64,000 bases of DNA from the NCBI GenBank assembly GCA_964646615.1, contig CAZYEV010000095.1:1-64000 (forward strand), in the 5' to 3' direction. The notes below the pieces were generated by a model. The model was not told the DNA's origin, searched no databases, and saw only the letters and a program-made list of their open reading frames with translations. Position numbers and translations under genes: made by a program. The DNA is from M3007 sp964646615. GTDB taxonomy: Bacteria; Bacteroidota; Bacteroidia; Chitinophagales; Saprospiraceae. Positions 42,442-52,300 of the stretch are shown here, in pieces (the first letter of the stretch is position 1; each line of letters begins with the position of its first letter).

Positions 42442-43581
42442 CTCGCCATTAAGCACGTTGCGCGAAATGACAATGCGCTGCACCTCTGACGTGCCTTCGT
42501 AAATCTGCGTGATCTTGGCGTCGCGCATCAGGCGCTCGACGTGGTATTCCTTCACGTAACCGTAGCCGCCGTGAATTTGCACGGCCTCGACCGTATGGCG
42601 CATGGCCACTTCGGAGGCGTACAGCTTGGCCATAGCGGCGGCCTGGGCGAAGTCGAGGCCCTGGTCTTTCATGTATGCAGCGCGATAGACCATCAGGCGA
42701 GCGGCCTCAATCTCAGTGGCCATATCGGCCAGTTTAAAGGCAATAGCCTGGTGTTGGGCAATGGGCTTGCCAAAGGCCTGGCGCTGCTTGGCGTATTCGA
42801 CGGCCAACTCGTAGGCGCCAGCGGCAATGCCCAGAGCCTGAGCGGCAATGCCAATGCGGCCGCCATTGAGCGTATTCATGGCGAATTTGAAACCGAAGCC
42901 GTCTTCGCCGATGCGGTTTTCTTTCGGCACCTTCACGTCGTTGTACATGATGGTGTGGGTATCGGAGGCCCGAATGCCCAACTTATCTTCTTTAGCGCCC
43001 ACAACAACACCGGGCCAGGAGGTCTCGACGATAAGAGCATTGATGCCGCGGTGCTTCTTCTCGGGGTCTGTTTGCGCCATCACCAAGTGCACCTGCGACG
43101 TGCCGCCGTTGGTGATCCAGTTTTTAGTGCCGTTGAGCAGGTAGTAGTCGCCCATGTCCACCGCTGTGGTGCGCTGGCTGGTGGCGTCGGAGCCGGCTTC
43201 CGGTTCGGAGAGGCAGAAGGAGCCAAGCCATTCGCCGGTGGCTAATTTGGTCAGGTAGCGGCGCTTCTGCTCTTCCGTGCCGTATTTCTCTAAGCCCCAG
43301 CAAACCAAGGAGTTATTGACCGACATGATGACGGAGCAAGAGCTGTCCACCTTGCTGATTTCTTCCATGGCAATGACGTAGGAGAGCGTGTCCATGCCGC
43401 CACCGCCGTATTCGGGGGAAGTCATCATGCCTAAGAAGCCCAGATCGGCCATTTTGCGCACCTGTTCGCGCGGGTAGAGCATTTTACTGTCGCGTTCGAT
43501 GACGCCGGGTTTGAGTTCGTTTTGGGCAAACTGGCGCGCGGCTTCGCGCACCGCTTCGTGTTCTTCAGTCAGACGAAACAT
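42424..43581 (-). CDS. Acyl-CoA dehydrogenase
   Basis: This FAD enzyme introduces a trans-2 double bond into acyl-CoA during fatty-acid or branched-chain amino-acid oxidation. The 385-residue protein has the three-domain layout. FAD/substrate signatures are GSFCLSEPEAGSDA, KNWITNGG, GIAAQALGIAAGAYELAVEY, RQAFGKPIAQHQAIAFKLAD and the late QIHGGYGYVKEYHVERLMRDA. The catalytic base is the Glu in the segment just after YVKEYHVERLMRD (IYEGTSEVQR). This is the short/medium-chain (BCD-like) type. It begins 39 bp from a CACCTTTG promoter-like element. Confidence 0.95.
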   Translation of the reverse strand: MFRLTEEHEAVREAARQFAQNELKPGVIERDSKMLYPREQVRKMADLGFLGMMTSPEYGGGGMDTLSYVIAMEEISKVDSSCSVIMSVNNSLVCWGLEKYGTEEQKRRYLTKLATGEWLGSFCLSEPEAGSDATSQRTTAVDMGDYYLLNGTKNWITNGGTSQVHLVMAQTDPEKKHRGINALIVETSWPGVVVGAKEDKLGIRASDTHTIMYNDVKVPKENRIGEDGFGFKFAMNTLNGGRIGIAAQALGIAAGAYELAVEYAKQRQAFGKPIAQHQAIAFKLADMATEIEAARLMVYRAAYMKDQGLDFAQAAAMAKLYASEVAMRHTVEAVQIHGGYGYVKEYHVERLMRDAKITQIYEGTSEVQRIVISRNVLNGELYLPF

Positions 43582-43633
43582 AGGTTGATCTCGAAAATTT
43601 TATCAGGTAAAGAGCCGGCGCAAAGGTGCGACT

Positions 43634-44473
43634 TTACAGCTGAATGTGCTTTTCGGCAGCCTGCAAGACTTCTTTATTTGGAACGCCTCCACGGTGAACG
43701 AACGCTACCACGCTGCAATGGCGGTCCACCCAGTCAGTGGGCAGGGTGAGAGCGAATGAGCGCTCGACGGCCTTGTTGGCCTGCAGGGCGGGCAGGGCAT
43801 CGCCGGTGGCCGAGGTAAGCACGCTGCGCAACACGTGGCGGTGCAGATAATTCGGTTCGGTAACTAAGTTGACCTTCTGGTAGTCCACGATGCTGTCCTG
43901 CGTGATGAGCACGGTCAGGCGGTGGTCGCCGTCTAAGTCTTGTTTAGGCGTAACGACGACCTGCGCCTCTAAGCGGCGGGTGGCAGGGTTGTACGTCTGC
44001 TTGAGGTCTACGCTGACGAGCAGCGGTTTTTCTAACTCTTCGGCAATGATGCCGGCCCAGATCTGGCGTGGCAGGTAAGGTTCCGTATCTGGCGGCACTA
44101 CGCGGCGATTGATGGCTGCCGTTGGGAAGAAGAAGGCTGCGCCGATGTAATTGGCCATTTCGGTGCCTTTAGGTGTGCGGAAATCGTAGCGGCTTTGCGG
44201 ATACGGCTGGTCGTAGCCCAGGGCAGCGTGAATGGCCACGACGACCAGCTGACCTTTGTATTGCTGCTGCAAGGCCGTTAAGGCTGCGGTGCCTTCGGGG
44301 CAGTTGGGGCAGCGCACCCCGGTGAGCTCTTCGGCCAGTACGACGCGCTTTTCGCTGCCGCCACCACCGCCACCCGAACCACCCGGCTCGATGATGACCC
44401 AATTTTCATCGCAATTGGCCAGCCAAAAGGCACCGGCGGCAAACATCCAGGCGAGGAGTTTCTTTCTGCTCAT
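43634..44473 (-). CDS. Omp28-related lipoprotein with thioredoxin-like CPNC motif
   Basis: The 279-residue product has a lipoprotein signal (FWLANC, Cys21, then DEN) and a glycine linker (PGGSGGGGGGS). An Omp28-type thioredoxin fold follows: RVVLAEELTGVRCPNCPEGT with Cys55/Cys58 in a CxxC, VVAIHAALGYDQPYP, and FPTAAINRRVV. The C-terminal half is an Ig-like domain. Omp28 proteins are abundant in Bacteroidota outer membranes; a redox or binding role is suspected. It starts 13 bp after the DUF6029 gene, so the two form an operon. Confidence 0.88.
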   Translation of the reverse strand: MSRKKLLAWMFAAGAFWLANCDENWVIIEPGGSGGGGGGSEKRVVLAEELTGVRCPNCPEGTAALTALQQQYKGQLVVVAIHAALGYDQPYPQSRYDFRTPKGTEMANYIGAAFFFPTAAINRRVVPPDTEPYLPRQIWAGIIAEELEKPLLVSVDLKQTYNPATRRLEAQVVVTPKQDLDGDHRLTVLITQDSIVDYQKVNLVTEPNYLHRHVLRSVLTSATGDALPALQANKAVERSFALTLPTDWVDRHCSVVAFVHRGGVPNKEVLQAAEKHIQL

Positions 44474-44486
44474 AAACGACTGTTTT

Positions 44487-46217
44487 TTAAAAGGTTGAAC
44501 TGAACTGCAGGCGCACGCCGTGAAAGGTCGGCTCGTAGCGGCAAATGCCGCCGGCGCAGTTGATACCTTCTACTTGCTTGACATACGCCAGCGAAAAACG
44601 GTTGGCTCGATGCGTGTACACCACGCCGATGCTCGGGTAGTGCAGGCCGTCGTACTTCGTCTTTTCGGCGTCGTACTGCTCGGCATTCGCGTGCGGCACC
44701 TTATACATGTCGGACACAAAGATAAGCCAATGCGGCGCCAGGCCCAGCTCAGCCAGCAGGAATGCCCAGGAGCCAAATTCGTCGTCGGTCAGCAGGTACT
44801 GTGCTTCCACACGCAGCGAGCGGCGCGGCGTAAAGCGGTAGAGCCACTCTGCGTAAGGTGTGAAAGCATCTACATAGCCTTGCCATCCATTTTTGACCCA
44901 GGGCACGACGTCGTTGGAGTCTTCCGGGTCGTCTTTAAACTGGTAGGTACTGATGTCGTATTTGAGGAATTGCAGACCGACGAGCAGCTGCCATTTGCGG
45001 CCCTTTTTGTAGGTGAACTCGGGCGCGATTTCGCGGTAGATGCTGCGCCCGTCGAGGAGGTAGATGTCCGAGATGTTGAGGCCGATGGTGGCGTTTTTGT
45101 TCAGGCTGTACCGGATGTCGAACTGGTAGCCCGTCTCGCCCAGTTCCTGTGTGTTGGGGGCAAAGCGGGCCGGCAGGCGGAACGTGTTCTGGCGGGCCAA
45201 CGGAGGCAGGTAATTGATCTGGCCTTGTACGCCGATTTGGAACGGGTCGGTGCGGAAGCGGAAGTCCTTGGTGTACTTGGCCTCTAAGGTGATGCCCAGC
45301 CCTTCGGTGGCGTAGGCTAAGCTGGTGTAGAGCATGTAGCCGTCGGTATTGACCAGAATACCTGTGATGGTGTCGGCCCGAATGCTGGCAATGGAGCCGT
45401 TGGGCAGGTAAATAGTGTCATAAACCACCAGCTGGCGGAACTCATTGAAAATAACATCGGGCGTTTTGTAGGCGCCCTCGACAAACCAGGTGAAGTTGCC
45501 GGCTGTCAGCGTGTTGTAGAGCGAGAAGGCGTAGGTATTGTACTTGATGCTGTCGCGTCGCTGGTATCGGCGCATTTCACTGACGACGCGGTTGATGGTC
45601 TCGCGGTCAGCGGTGCGCGCCACCGCGCCAAAGCCGGGCGCTATGGAAAAGTTTTTAGTGGAGTCGGGGCGAATAAAGCCCTCTATAGCCCCGCCGCGAA
45701 TGACAGCACCGTAGGTGTTGAATTGGCGTTTTTGTCGGCCCGTGAAGGCTTTGATTTTCCAGTTTTCGCCAAACCGATAGCCCGCCTGCACGCCGTAGAG
45801 GGCGTTGTCAATCATGAGCGCCCGCTCCTCGTAAGCGCGAAAGAGGATGCCCGAGCCTATCTGGTCGTATAGGTAACCGGCCGATACATCGAAGCCGTAA
45901 ATCTCTTTGTGCACATACCAGCGCCCGATGCCCTCGCCCGTGAAGGAGCCGGTAGGGTTGAGCAAGTTAGAGTTGTTGAACAGATCGAAACGCAGCCCCA
46001 TGTCGAAGCCCCAGTTGGAGTAATTGAGCGCCAGCCAGCTTTCGGCGCCGAACTTCTGATTGTCGTACTGCGGCGTGCCTGTAGCGCCAATTTTCGGGTC
46101 GGCGATGAAAAAATTGGCATTCGATTGCACGTTGCCGGTGATGCGCGGAGTATTGATCTGCGCAGAAACACGCGCTGCCGCCAAAAAGGCACACAGCATC
46201 AGTAGGATAAGCCTCAT
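44487..46217 (-). CDS. DUF6029-family outer membrane beta-barrel protein
   Basis: The 576-residue product has a signal peptide (MRLILLMLCAFLAAARVSAQ) and amphipathic strands throughout: ITGNVQSNANFFI, WLALNYSNWGFDMGLRFDLF, SAGYLYDQIGSGILFRAYEE and a terminal FHGVRLQFSSTF. This pattern, including the NVQSN-like start and the GIGRW stretch, matches DUF6029, which is usually encoded beside Omp28-type proteins, as here. The function is unknown, possibly a pore or surface anchor. ATG 46217 gives the signal peptide, and a TACATTTG element lies 34 bp upstream of it. Confidence 0.82.
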   Translation of the reverse strand: MRLILLMLCAFLAAARVSAQINTPRITGNVQSNANFFIADPKIGATGTPQYDNQKFGAESWLALNYSNWGFDMGLRFDLFNNSNLLNPTGSFTGEGIGRWYVHKEIYGFDVSAGYLYDQIGSGILFRAYEERALMIDNALYGVQAGYRFGENWKIKAFTGRQKRQFNTYGAVIRGGAIEGFIRPDSTKNFSIAPGFGAVARTADRETINRVVSEMRRYQRRDSIKYNTYAFSLYNTLTAGNFTWFVEGAYKTPDVIFNEFRQLVVYDTIYLPNGSIASIRADTITGILVNTDGYMLYTSLAYATEGLGITLEAKYTKDFRFRTDPFQIGVQGQINYLPPLARQNTFRLPARFAPNTQELGETGYQFDIRYSLNKNATIGLNISDIYLLDGRSIYREIAPEFTYKKGRKWQLLVGLQFLKYDISTYQFKDDPEDSNDVVPWVKNGWQGYVDAFTPYAEWLYRFTPRRSLRVEAQYLLTDDEFGSWAFLLAELGLAPHWLIFVSDMYKVPHANAEQYDAEKTKYDGLHYPSIGVVYTHRANRFSLAYVKQVEGINCAGGICRYEPTFHGVRLQFSSTF

Positions 46218-46251
46218 AACAATGCTATTACATGGGCATTTGTCTTGCCGG

Positions 46252-46259
46252 CAAATGTA
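46252..46259 (-). promoter_or_regulatory. -7 element TACATTTG of the DUF6029-Omp28 operon
   Basis: The minus strand reads TACATTTG, 34 bp before ATG 46217. Confidence 0.55.
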
Positions 46260-46376
46260 GGGCGGCCCTGCTGTCTGCATCCAAATAAATCGCCTTCGGC
46301 AAAATTTCAGGGTTGCGTAATGTAAAAACAACATACATTAGCCGCTGAAAATACGCAGCATACTAAATGGAGAAAA

Positions 46377-46429
46377 GCCTTTAATCCTCTGATTTTCAGG
46401 ACTCCTAAGTCCGCGCGAAGGCGTTTTTT
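46377..46429 (+). terminator. Terminator-like structure in the leader of the second helical-repeat gene
   Basis: GCCTT (46377-46381) pairs with AAGGC (46418-46422) and encloses a small hairpin, GGACT-CCTA-AGTCC (46399-46412 region). Six T follow. No gene ends on the plus strand before it, so it may be an attenuator or the end of a small RNA. Confidence 0.4.
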
Positions 46430-46605
46430 CTGGTTCTTTGCAGCTTCAAAGGCAGCAATCTCTTTACCTTTTTATCCCTATCCGGTTTCACTCTGGTAAT
46501 TGGCCAGCGGGTGTTTTTTCATTTTTTCTTTAGTAAAAAATGACCTGCGCGTCAGAGGGAAAGCTAAGCCTGATCTTTTTAATTCATTATTTACCGTCGT
46601 CGCTT

Positions 46606-46704
46606 ATGAAAAGTCCGTTTACCCTCGAAGATTGTAGCCCTTGTTCCTGCTTTTCAGGCATATCCAGGTTTCGCTATTTCAGCACGATTTGGCTTTTGCG
46701 GTGA
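46606..46704 (+). CDS. Putative small cysteine-rich peptide of 32 residues
   Basis: An ATG at 46606 opens a 32-codon frame ending TGA at 46702-46704. The peptide starts MKSPFTLEDCSPCSC and ends FRYFSTIWLLR, with three Cys packed in DCSPCSC followed by FSGISR. There is no strong ribosome-binding site, but the upstream DNA is A/T-rich, as is usual in this phylum. It lies 69 bp before the large helical-repeat protein, in the same relative place as the 35-codon ORF before the paralogue. The two peptides do not resemble each other. It could be chance. Confidence 0.35.
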   Translation: MKSPFTLEDCSPCSCFSGISRFRYFSTIWLLR

Positions 46705-46773
46705 GCATTCGCCGATTCAGATGTCCCTGACACGGTCTCTTGATTGGCCTCTCACCGCTAAAAGACAGCAGTC

Positions 46774-48285
46774 ATGCGCGATTTAGTCGAACTCATCCAC
46801 CGCCTTCCGTGGGCCAGGCTGCAGTCCAGCCCGGTTTGGAGCACTTTGCTGCCGCCCGACACTAAGATGGCCCGCCTTTTTTCGCTCGTTCAGGCCAATG
46901 CAGACCTGACGGAGGCCGAAGCGGCTGCCCGGCTATACGGCAGCGCCGATGCCCTCAGTCGCCTGCGCAGCCTGAAGAGCAAAACCAAAGAGCGCCTGCT
47001 GGGCGCCATTTTCCTGCTCGAACCCAACGAAGTGGCCTTCTCCGACCGCCAACAGGCGCATTACGAGTGCCAACGCCGCTGGGCCACGGCGCTGACCCTT
47101 TCGCATAAAAAGGTCTCTGGCATCGCCGCAGAGCAGCTCGAACTCATGCTCCGCCATGCCGAACACTTCGAGTTTACGGAACTGGCCATGAGCGCGGCCT
47201 TTCATCTGCGCCATCACTACGGCATCCTCATGGGCGACGCAGAAAAATACCGCTACTACCGCCAGCTGTACCGCCAGTATCAGGTCCTGTGGTCGCTCGA
47301 AAACGAAGCCGAAGAACTCTACGCCGACGTCATAAGCGTCATGGCCAATACGCGCGCGCCTCAGCAAGATATAGCCCGTACGGCAGAGGCTTACTTCCGG
47401 CGCATCGAGCCGCACCTGCAGGCGCACACCTCATTCCGGCTACACCTCAACGGGCGGCTGCTGCAAATACTGGCTTACAGCAGCCGACACGACTACCGCA
47501 CCGTGGCCGACCTGTGCGAACAGGCGCTGGCCTTCTTTCAGCACAAACCCTACCAGAGCCAACTGCCGCAGCAAGTCTTTTACTACCAGCTCGTCGTCAG
47601 CTGTGTCCATCTGCGCGACTTCGCACGCGGGCAGGCCGTCCTGCGCGAACACGGACACATTTACCCGCCCGGCTCCTTCAACTGGTACAAGGTACAGGAA
47701 CTGTACTTCCTGCTGGCCACACACACACAACACTACGACGACGCTTTTGACACCTGCATGGCCGTCTTGCGCGAAGCAGACCTGGCCAAACAGCCACCCC
47801 ACATCCGGGAAACCTGGAAAATCTACGAGGCCTACGCCCAACTGCTGGCCCGCACGCGCCGCGCCGACCGCCTGCCTGACCCGAACTTCCGCGTGGGCAA
47901 GTTCCTCAACGAAGTGCCGACTTTCTCCAAAGACCGCCGCGGCATGAACATCCCGGTGCTCATCGCTCAGCTGCTGTTCGACATTCAGCAAAAGCGCTAC
48001 GACGCCGCCTTAGACCGCGTAGAGGCACTGAGCAAATACACCGACCGCTACGTGCGCAAGAACGAACTCTTCCGCAGCAACTGCTTCCTGAAAATGCTGC
48101 TGCAAATTCCGCAGGCGGCGTTCCACCGCGAGGCCGCAGCGCGCAAGGCCCAGCGCTATCGCGATATGCTGGCACAAATGCCGATGGAAATTGCCAACCA
48201 GCCGCACGAAATCGAGGTCATCCCCTACGAAAATTTGTGGGAAATGGCGCTCGAAATGCTGCCGCTAAAGCGCATACACCCATAG
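46774..48285 (+). CDS. Large helical-repeat (TPR-like) protein, paralogue of the one at 14307
   Basis: The 503-residue soluble protein matches the product of 14307-15860 along most of its length. Both share a helical N-terminal domain with a TEAEAAARLYG-type pattern, TPR-like helix pairs, and near-identical C-terminal blocks (FSKDRRGMNIPVLI; RSNCFLKMLLQIP; IANQPHEIEVIPYENLWEMA). The first 85 residues differ most. I recognise no named family or catalytic motif. Paralogues with a conserved core and variable ends suggest a family with different partners or ligands. It stands alone, with a structured leader of about 550 bp before it and an inverted repeat after it. Confidence 0.8.
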   Translation: MRDLVELIHRLPWARLQSSPVWSTLLPPDTKMARLFSLVQANADLTEAEAAARLYGSADALSRLRSLKSKTKERLLGAIFLLEPNEVAFSDRQQAHYECQRRWATALTLSHKKVSGIAAEQLELMLRHAEHFEFTELAMSAAFHLRHHYGILMGDAEKYRYYRQLYRQYQVLWSLENEAEELYADVISVMANTRAPQQDIARTAEAYFRRIEPHLQAHTSFRLHLNGRLLQILAYSSRHDYRTVADLCEQALAFFQHKPYQSQLPQQVFYYQLVVSCVHLRDFARGQAVLREHGHIYPPGSFNWYKVQELYFLLATHTQHYDDAFDTCMAVLREADLAKQPPHIRETWKIYEAYAQLLARTRRADRLPDPNFRVGKFLNEVPTFSKDRRGMNIPVLIAQLLFDIQQKRYDAALDRVEALSKYTDRYVRKNELFRSNCFLKMLLQIPQAAFHREAAARKAQRYRDMLAQMPMEIANQPHEIEVIPYENLWEMALEMLPLKRIHP

Positions 48286-48290
48286 CACGT

Positions 48291-48320
48291 CCAATTCCCT
48301 CGACAATTGCAAGGAATTGG
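48291..48320. terminator. Inverted repeat between convergent genes
   Basis: CCAATTCC (48291-48298) is complementary to GGAATTGG (48313-48320) across a 14-nt loop, in the 52-bp gap between the helical-repeat gene and trxB. No T run follows, so termination is only likely. Confidence 0.45.
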
Positions 48321-48337
48321 GGCCTGAGAGGGTATCG

Positions 48338-49270
48338 TTAATAGCCTTGTTGCACTAAGTAGCGCTCGGCATCCAGTGCGGCCATGCAGCCTGTGCCGGC
48401 AGCCGTAACGGCCTGGCGATAGACTTTATCCTGCGCATCGCCGCAGGCAAAGACGCCGGGTATTTTGGTCGTGGTGCGGCCGGGTGTGGTGATGATGTAG
48501 CCGCTTTCGTCTAAGTCGAGCCAATCGCGGAAAATGTCCGTGTTGGGTTTGTGGCCGATGGCAACGAAGAAGCCGGTTACAGGCAACACGGTGCGCTCGC
48601 CGGTTTTGTTGTTGACGATGCGGACGCCCTCGACAACCTGGTCGCCCAGAATCTCCTCTGCCTCGGTGTTCCAGTGCACCTCGATGTTGGGCGTATTGAG
48701 CACGCGCTGCTGCATGATCTTAGAGGCCCGCATTTCGTCGCGGCGCACCAACAGGTGCACTTTGGTGCAGATTTTGGCCAGATACGTGCTCTCCTCAGCC
48801 GCCGTATCGCCGCCACCGACGACGGCCACCTCCTGATTGCGGAAGAAGAAGCCATCGCATACGGCGCAGGCCGATACACCTGAGTTTTGCAAGCGCTCTT
48901 CACCGGGAATGCCCAGCCATTTGGCGCTGGCGCCCGTAGCAATAATGACAGTGGGCGAGTGGATTTCATGGCCACTCTCCGACCAGACCTTGTGCATCGT
49001 TGGGTCGGAGAAGTCCACGCGCACAATCATTTCGTTGCGAATGTCGGTGCCAAAGCGCTCGGCCTGCCGGCGAAAGTCGTCCATCATTTCAGGGCCGGTG
49101 CGCCCTTCGGGGTAGCCCGGATAGTTTTCCACTTCAGTAGTGATCATGAGCTGCCCTCCGGGTTGAGGGCCCGTGTACATAACGGGTTTTAGGCCCGCGC
49201 GCGCCGCATAAATAGCAGCCGTATAGCCAGCCGGGCCAGAGCCGATAATTAAACATTTCACTTTTTCCAT
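48338..49270 (-). CDS. trxB: Thioredoxin-disulfide reductase
   Basis: TrxB reduces thioredoxin with NADPH through FAD and a redox-active disulfide. The 310-residue protein has the FAD loop GSGPAG at 10-15, the GGQLMITTEVENYPG block, the redox CAVC at 135-138 followed by DG, the NADPH loop VGGGDTAAEE, and the C-terminal FACGDAQDKVYRQAVTAAG. All features are standard. A TACCTTTG element ends 8 bp before the ATG, so the mRNA leader is tiny. Confidence 0.97.
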   Translation of the reverse strand: MEKVKCLIIGSGPAGYTAAIYAARAGLKPVMYTGPQPGGQLMITTEVENYPGYPEGRTGPEMMDDFRRQAERFGTDIRNEMIVRVDFSDPTMHKVWSESGHEIHSPTVIIATGASAKWLGIPGEERLQNSGVSACAVCDGFFFRNQEVAVVGGGDTAAEESTYLAKICTKVHLLVRRDEMRASKIMQQRVLNTPNIEVHWNTEAEEILGDQVVEGVRIVNNKTGERTVLPVTGFFVAIGHKPNTDIFRDWLDLDESGYIITTPGRTTTKIPGVFACGDAQDKVYRQAVTAAGTGCMAALDAERYLVQQGY

Positions 49271-49278
49271 AGCGGCGA

Positions 49279-49286
49279 CAAAGGTA
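49279..49286 (-). promoter_or_regulatory. -7 element TACCTTTG of trxB with a very short leader
   Basis: The minus strand reads TACCTTTG-TCGCCGCT-ATG; eight bases separate the element from the start codon. Confidence 0.65.
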
Positions 49287-49387
49287 GAGGCATCCGCTCA
49301 AGCAGCAAGTAGGGCAAGACGATGTGGTTTGGGTGTTTTTCAACGATGCCACAACGCTGACGTAGCAGCATCAGCAACCCCTTTTGC

Positions 49388-52300
49388 TCACCGCACCTGC
49401 ACGTATGCCGAGCGTACGTTGTTGTGCCCTGTCCATACCATTACCCGATAAAGCCCAGACGGCACGGCCGTCAGTACCACCGGCCACTGGTGCTCGCCGC
49501 CGGGCAGGTGGCGCGCCTGTTCCCACAGCAGACGCCCGGATGGGTCATACACCTGTAGATGCACCGCCCCTCCCTGCTCGAGCGCGAACTGAACGCTGAA
49601 GACCCCCGTGGTCGGGTTCGGAAGGACGCGCAACGGCGCTGTGGCGGGCTGCGTTGGCACTGGTGCGCGGGTTATGGTGTCGGCACACAGGTTGTCCAAC
49701 AGGGCCTGGTACTTAGGAGCCGTTTGCAAGTAAGGCGGCTGCAGGTCAATGTCGTTGAGCACGCCCCAGGAGCCATAGACGCTTTCCTGCGGGGAGGCTA
49801 AGCTGAAATTGCCAAACAGACGGCTGCCCCAGGCTCGAATAGTATCGAGCATGTCGTTGTAGAGGGCGTAAATGCCCGGGCTGTACTGGGCATCCCACAT
49901 GGTCTGCTGATAGGGGTAAGGAATGCCAAAAACATTGCCTACAAAATGCTGGCCGCCTTCGTAATTGACAACCTCTTTGCCGTAGAGCTGGATGTTGAAA
50001 TAGTCTTGCCGCACGAAAGGCCGAAATTCGGCCCAATGGTTGCGCGCGTTAGCGAGGATGTCGTCCACGGTGCTGCCGGCGTGCAGGACGGGCTTGCCCT
50101 CGCTGGAGTGGTCTAGCCCGATGTAGCTGGTAGGCGAGCCGTAGTCCCATTCGGAGGGAGGCAGTTGCGCCAGGATTTGCTCGTTGAGGTAGTTGAAGCC
50201 GGCCTGAAGGCCCAGCACGCGCTTGACGCGGTGTTTTCGAGGGCCAAAAACCTGGTGCCAGATGCGGAAGACATGCCCGGCTTTTTCGGCCATGGCCCGC
50301 CCGTAGTTGAGGTTGGCCGGGCGGTTCTGGTCGTTGTAATGGGCCTGGTCGAAGAGCCAGTTCCACACCTCGTTGCTGTATTCCAGATAGATGGTGAGCG
50401 AAGTGTCTAAGCGGTCGCGAAAGAGTTCGGCCATGCGCGCGATGTACTCGTCGTCAGCGGCGTGCGGCACACAGATCCAGACGTCCTTTTTGGTCTGATT
50501 GGCCAGGGTAATCATGACCTCGTAAGGCACGCCTTGAGGCGTTCCATAGGTGAAATAGTTGAGTGAGGTACGCTCGTGCCAGTGGCGCACGGGATTATTA
50601 TTGGTGGCCCCCCAATCCATAAAGCGCAGGGCCTGGAAGGGCGCGATTTTTTCCAGAAAGACCTCGTAGAAGGGATTTTCCTCTAAGTTGACGAACTTGT
50701 CTTGCAAGCGCAGGAGGCGGAAGTTGCGCACAGGGTTGCTGGCCTGCGAGGCTTCGATGTTGAGGATGACGATGTCGGTGCCGGTTACGTTGAACTGCAG
50801 GCGTCCGGGAGTAGTGCTGACGGCGGTGGCGTTTCCACTGACAGTGACGGTGCCTTGCCCGTCGAACAGCAGCACGTAAGGGCCAGGCGGCAGGTTGGCG
50901 CCCTCGGTGGAGACGACGTAGCGCACTTTATTGGGCACGCCGTTGGCCATTTGCGGGATGTGCGTGGGGTAACCGTCAGGCGTTCGGGCGATGAGGTTTT
51001 CGTTGCCATTGCTCCAGCAATAGCAGGCGTCGTTGTAAGCCACGATGTTGGGCCGCACGTGTTTCATGCGGTTGCGCAGCGGGCGTTCGGGCACCCAGTC
51101 GGCAAAGCCGCTCAGGTTGGTGCCGATAGCCATGCGGCAGGTGGCGGGTTGCCAGCCCGGGCAGGTAGTGCTGTCCACGGGGACGTGCAGCGTGTAGCGG
51201 TCGGCGCAGCCTTCGGGGCTGCTGGCTTCGTAGGTGTAGGCGCCGGCGGTCAGGTTGTGGAACTCGTTGACGTTCACGGGCGTCAGCACGGTGCCGCTGG
51301 CGTTGCGCAGCGTATAGGCCGCCGTGCCGTTGTTGACGCGGAGGATGCCGCCGGTGCCGGAGCAGGTAGCTGGCCGCACGAGCGCAAAGCTGCTCTGGCA
51401 CGGGAAGGTGCCATCGGGCCGGCGTACCGTGATAAGGCGTGTTACCGTATGCTGTTGGCCTGCGGCATCGCGCACGGTGAGCCGCACCGGCAGCTGGCCC
51501 AGCGCCGTGTAGGTGTGCACCTGGCTCACACCGGTAGCAGTAGGCGAGCCATCGCCGAAGTCCCACAGATAGCTGGCCAGCGGCAACCCTTCGGGGTCGT
51601 AGCTGGCTGCAGCCGAAAGGTTGACGGTGAGCGGCACACTGCCATCGGTGGGCGACGCCGTGATGACGGCCACGGGCGGCAGGTCGAGCGTTACAGTGTT
51701 GTCGGGCGCAGCGCAGGCGTAAGATTTGGCCAGCCGGATTTCATCGGCGGTGCCGTTGTTAGGGCTATTGCCCAGATAAAGGTGTACACTTCGGAAAAGA
51801 AAAGGGTCGGGGGTATTCTGGGCAATGGTTGGCGTCGTGGGTGGTCCGGCAGTGCCTAATGCGGGTGGATTGACAAACAACTCAACGGCGGTATGTTGGT
51901 CTAAAAACGTCAATTTCAGCACAAAAAAGGCTGTAGTGCCAATGGTTACGGGCACGTTGGTGGGATAGTAGCTGTTGCCGATGCGGAGGGTCCAGCGGCG
52001 TTGGCCGCCCACGTCGCTGTGGCCTTCGAAGTAGCCAAACTCTACGCGGCGCTGCGTGCAGTCGTTGCACCAGGCGAGGGCTTCGCTGTGAATGCCGGCG
52101 AAGACAGATTGGCTGTTGTTCTGGCTTTTGCGCAGCAGTGCGCTCATCCACAGCGTGTGGCCCTTTCGGGTGCCGATGGCCTCGCTGCCAGGCAGGATGT
52201 AGTCGGCAAACGGACCGTTGGGGTCGGTGTCGAGCAGGCGCCCGGCGGTCAGGTATTCGCGTCCGCCCTGGGCCTGGCCGCCATGGGTGCGCAGGGCACC

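Noticed and set aside
50702..51859. Plus-strand frame of 385 codons opposite the PKD/glycosidase-like gene
   Set aside because: It is rich in Gly, Val and Ala with no family pattern, and the opposite frame has a signal peptide and complete domain order.
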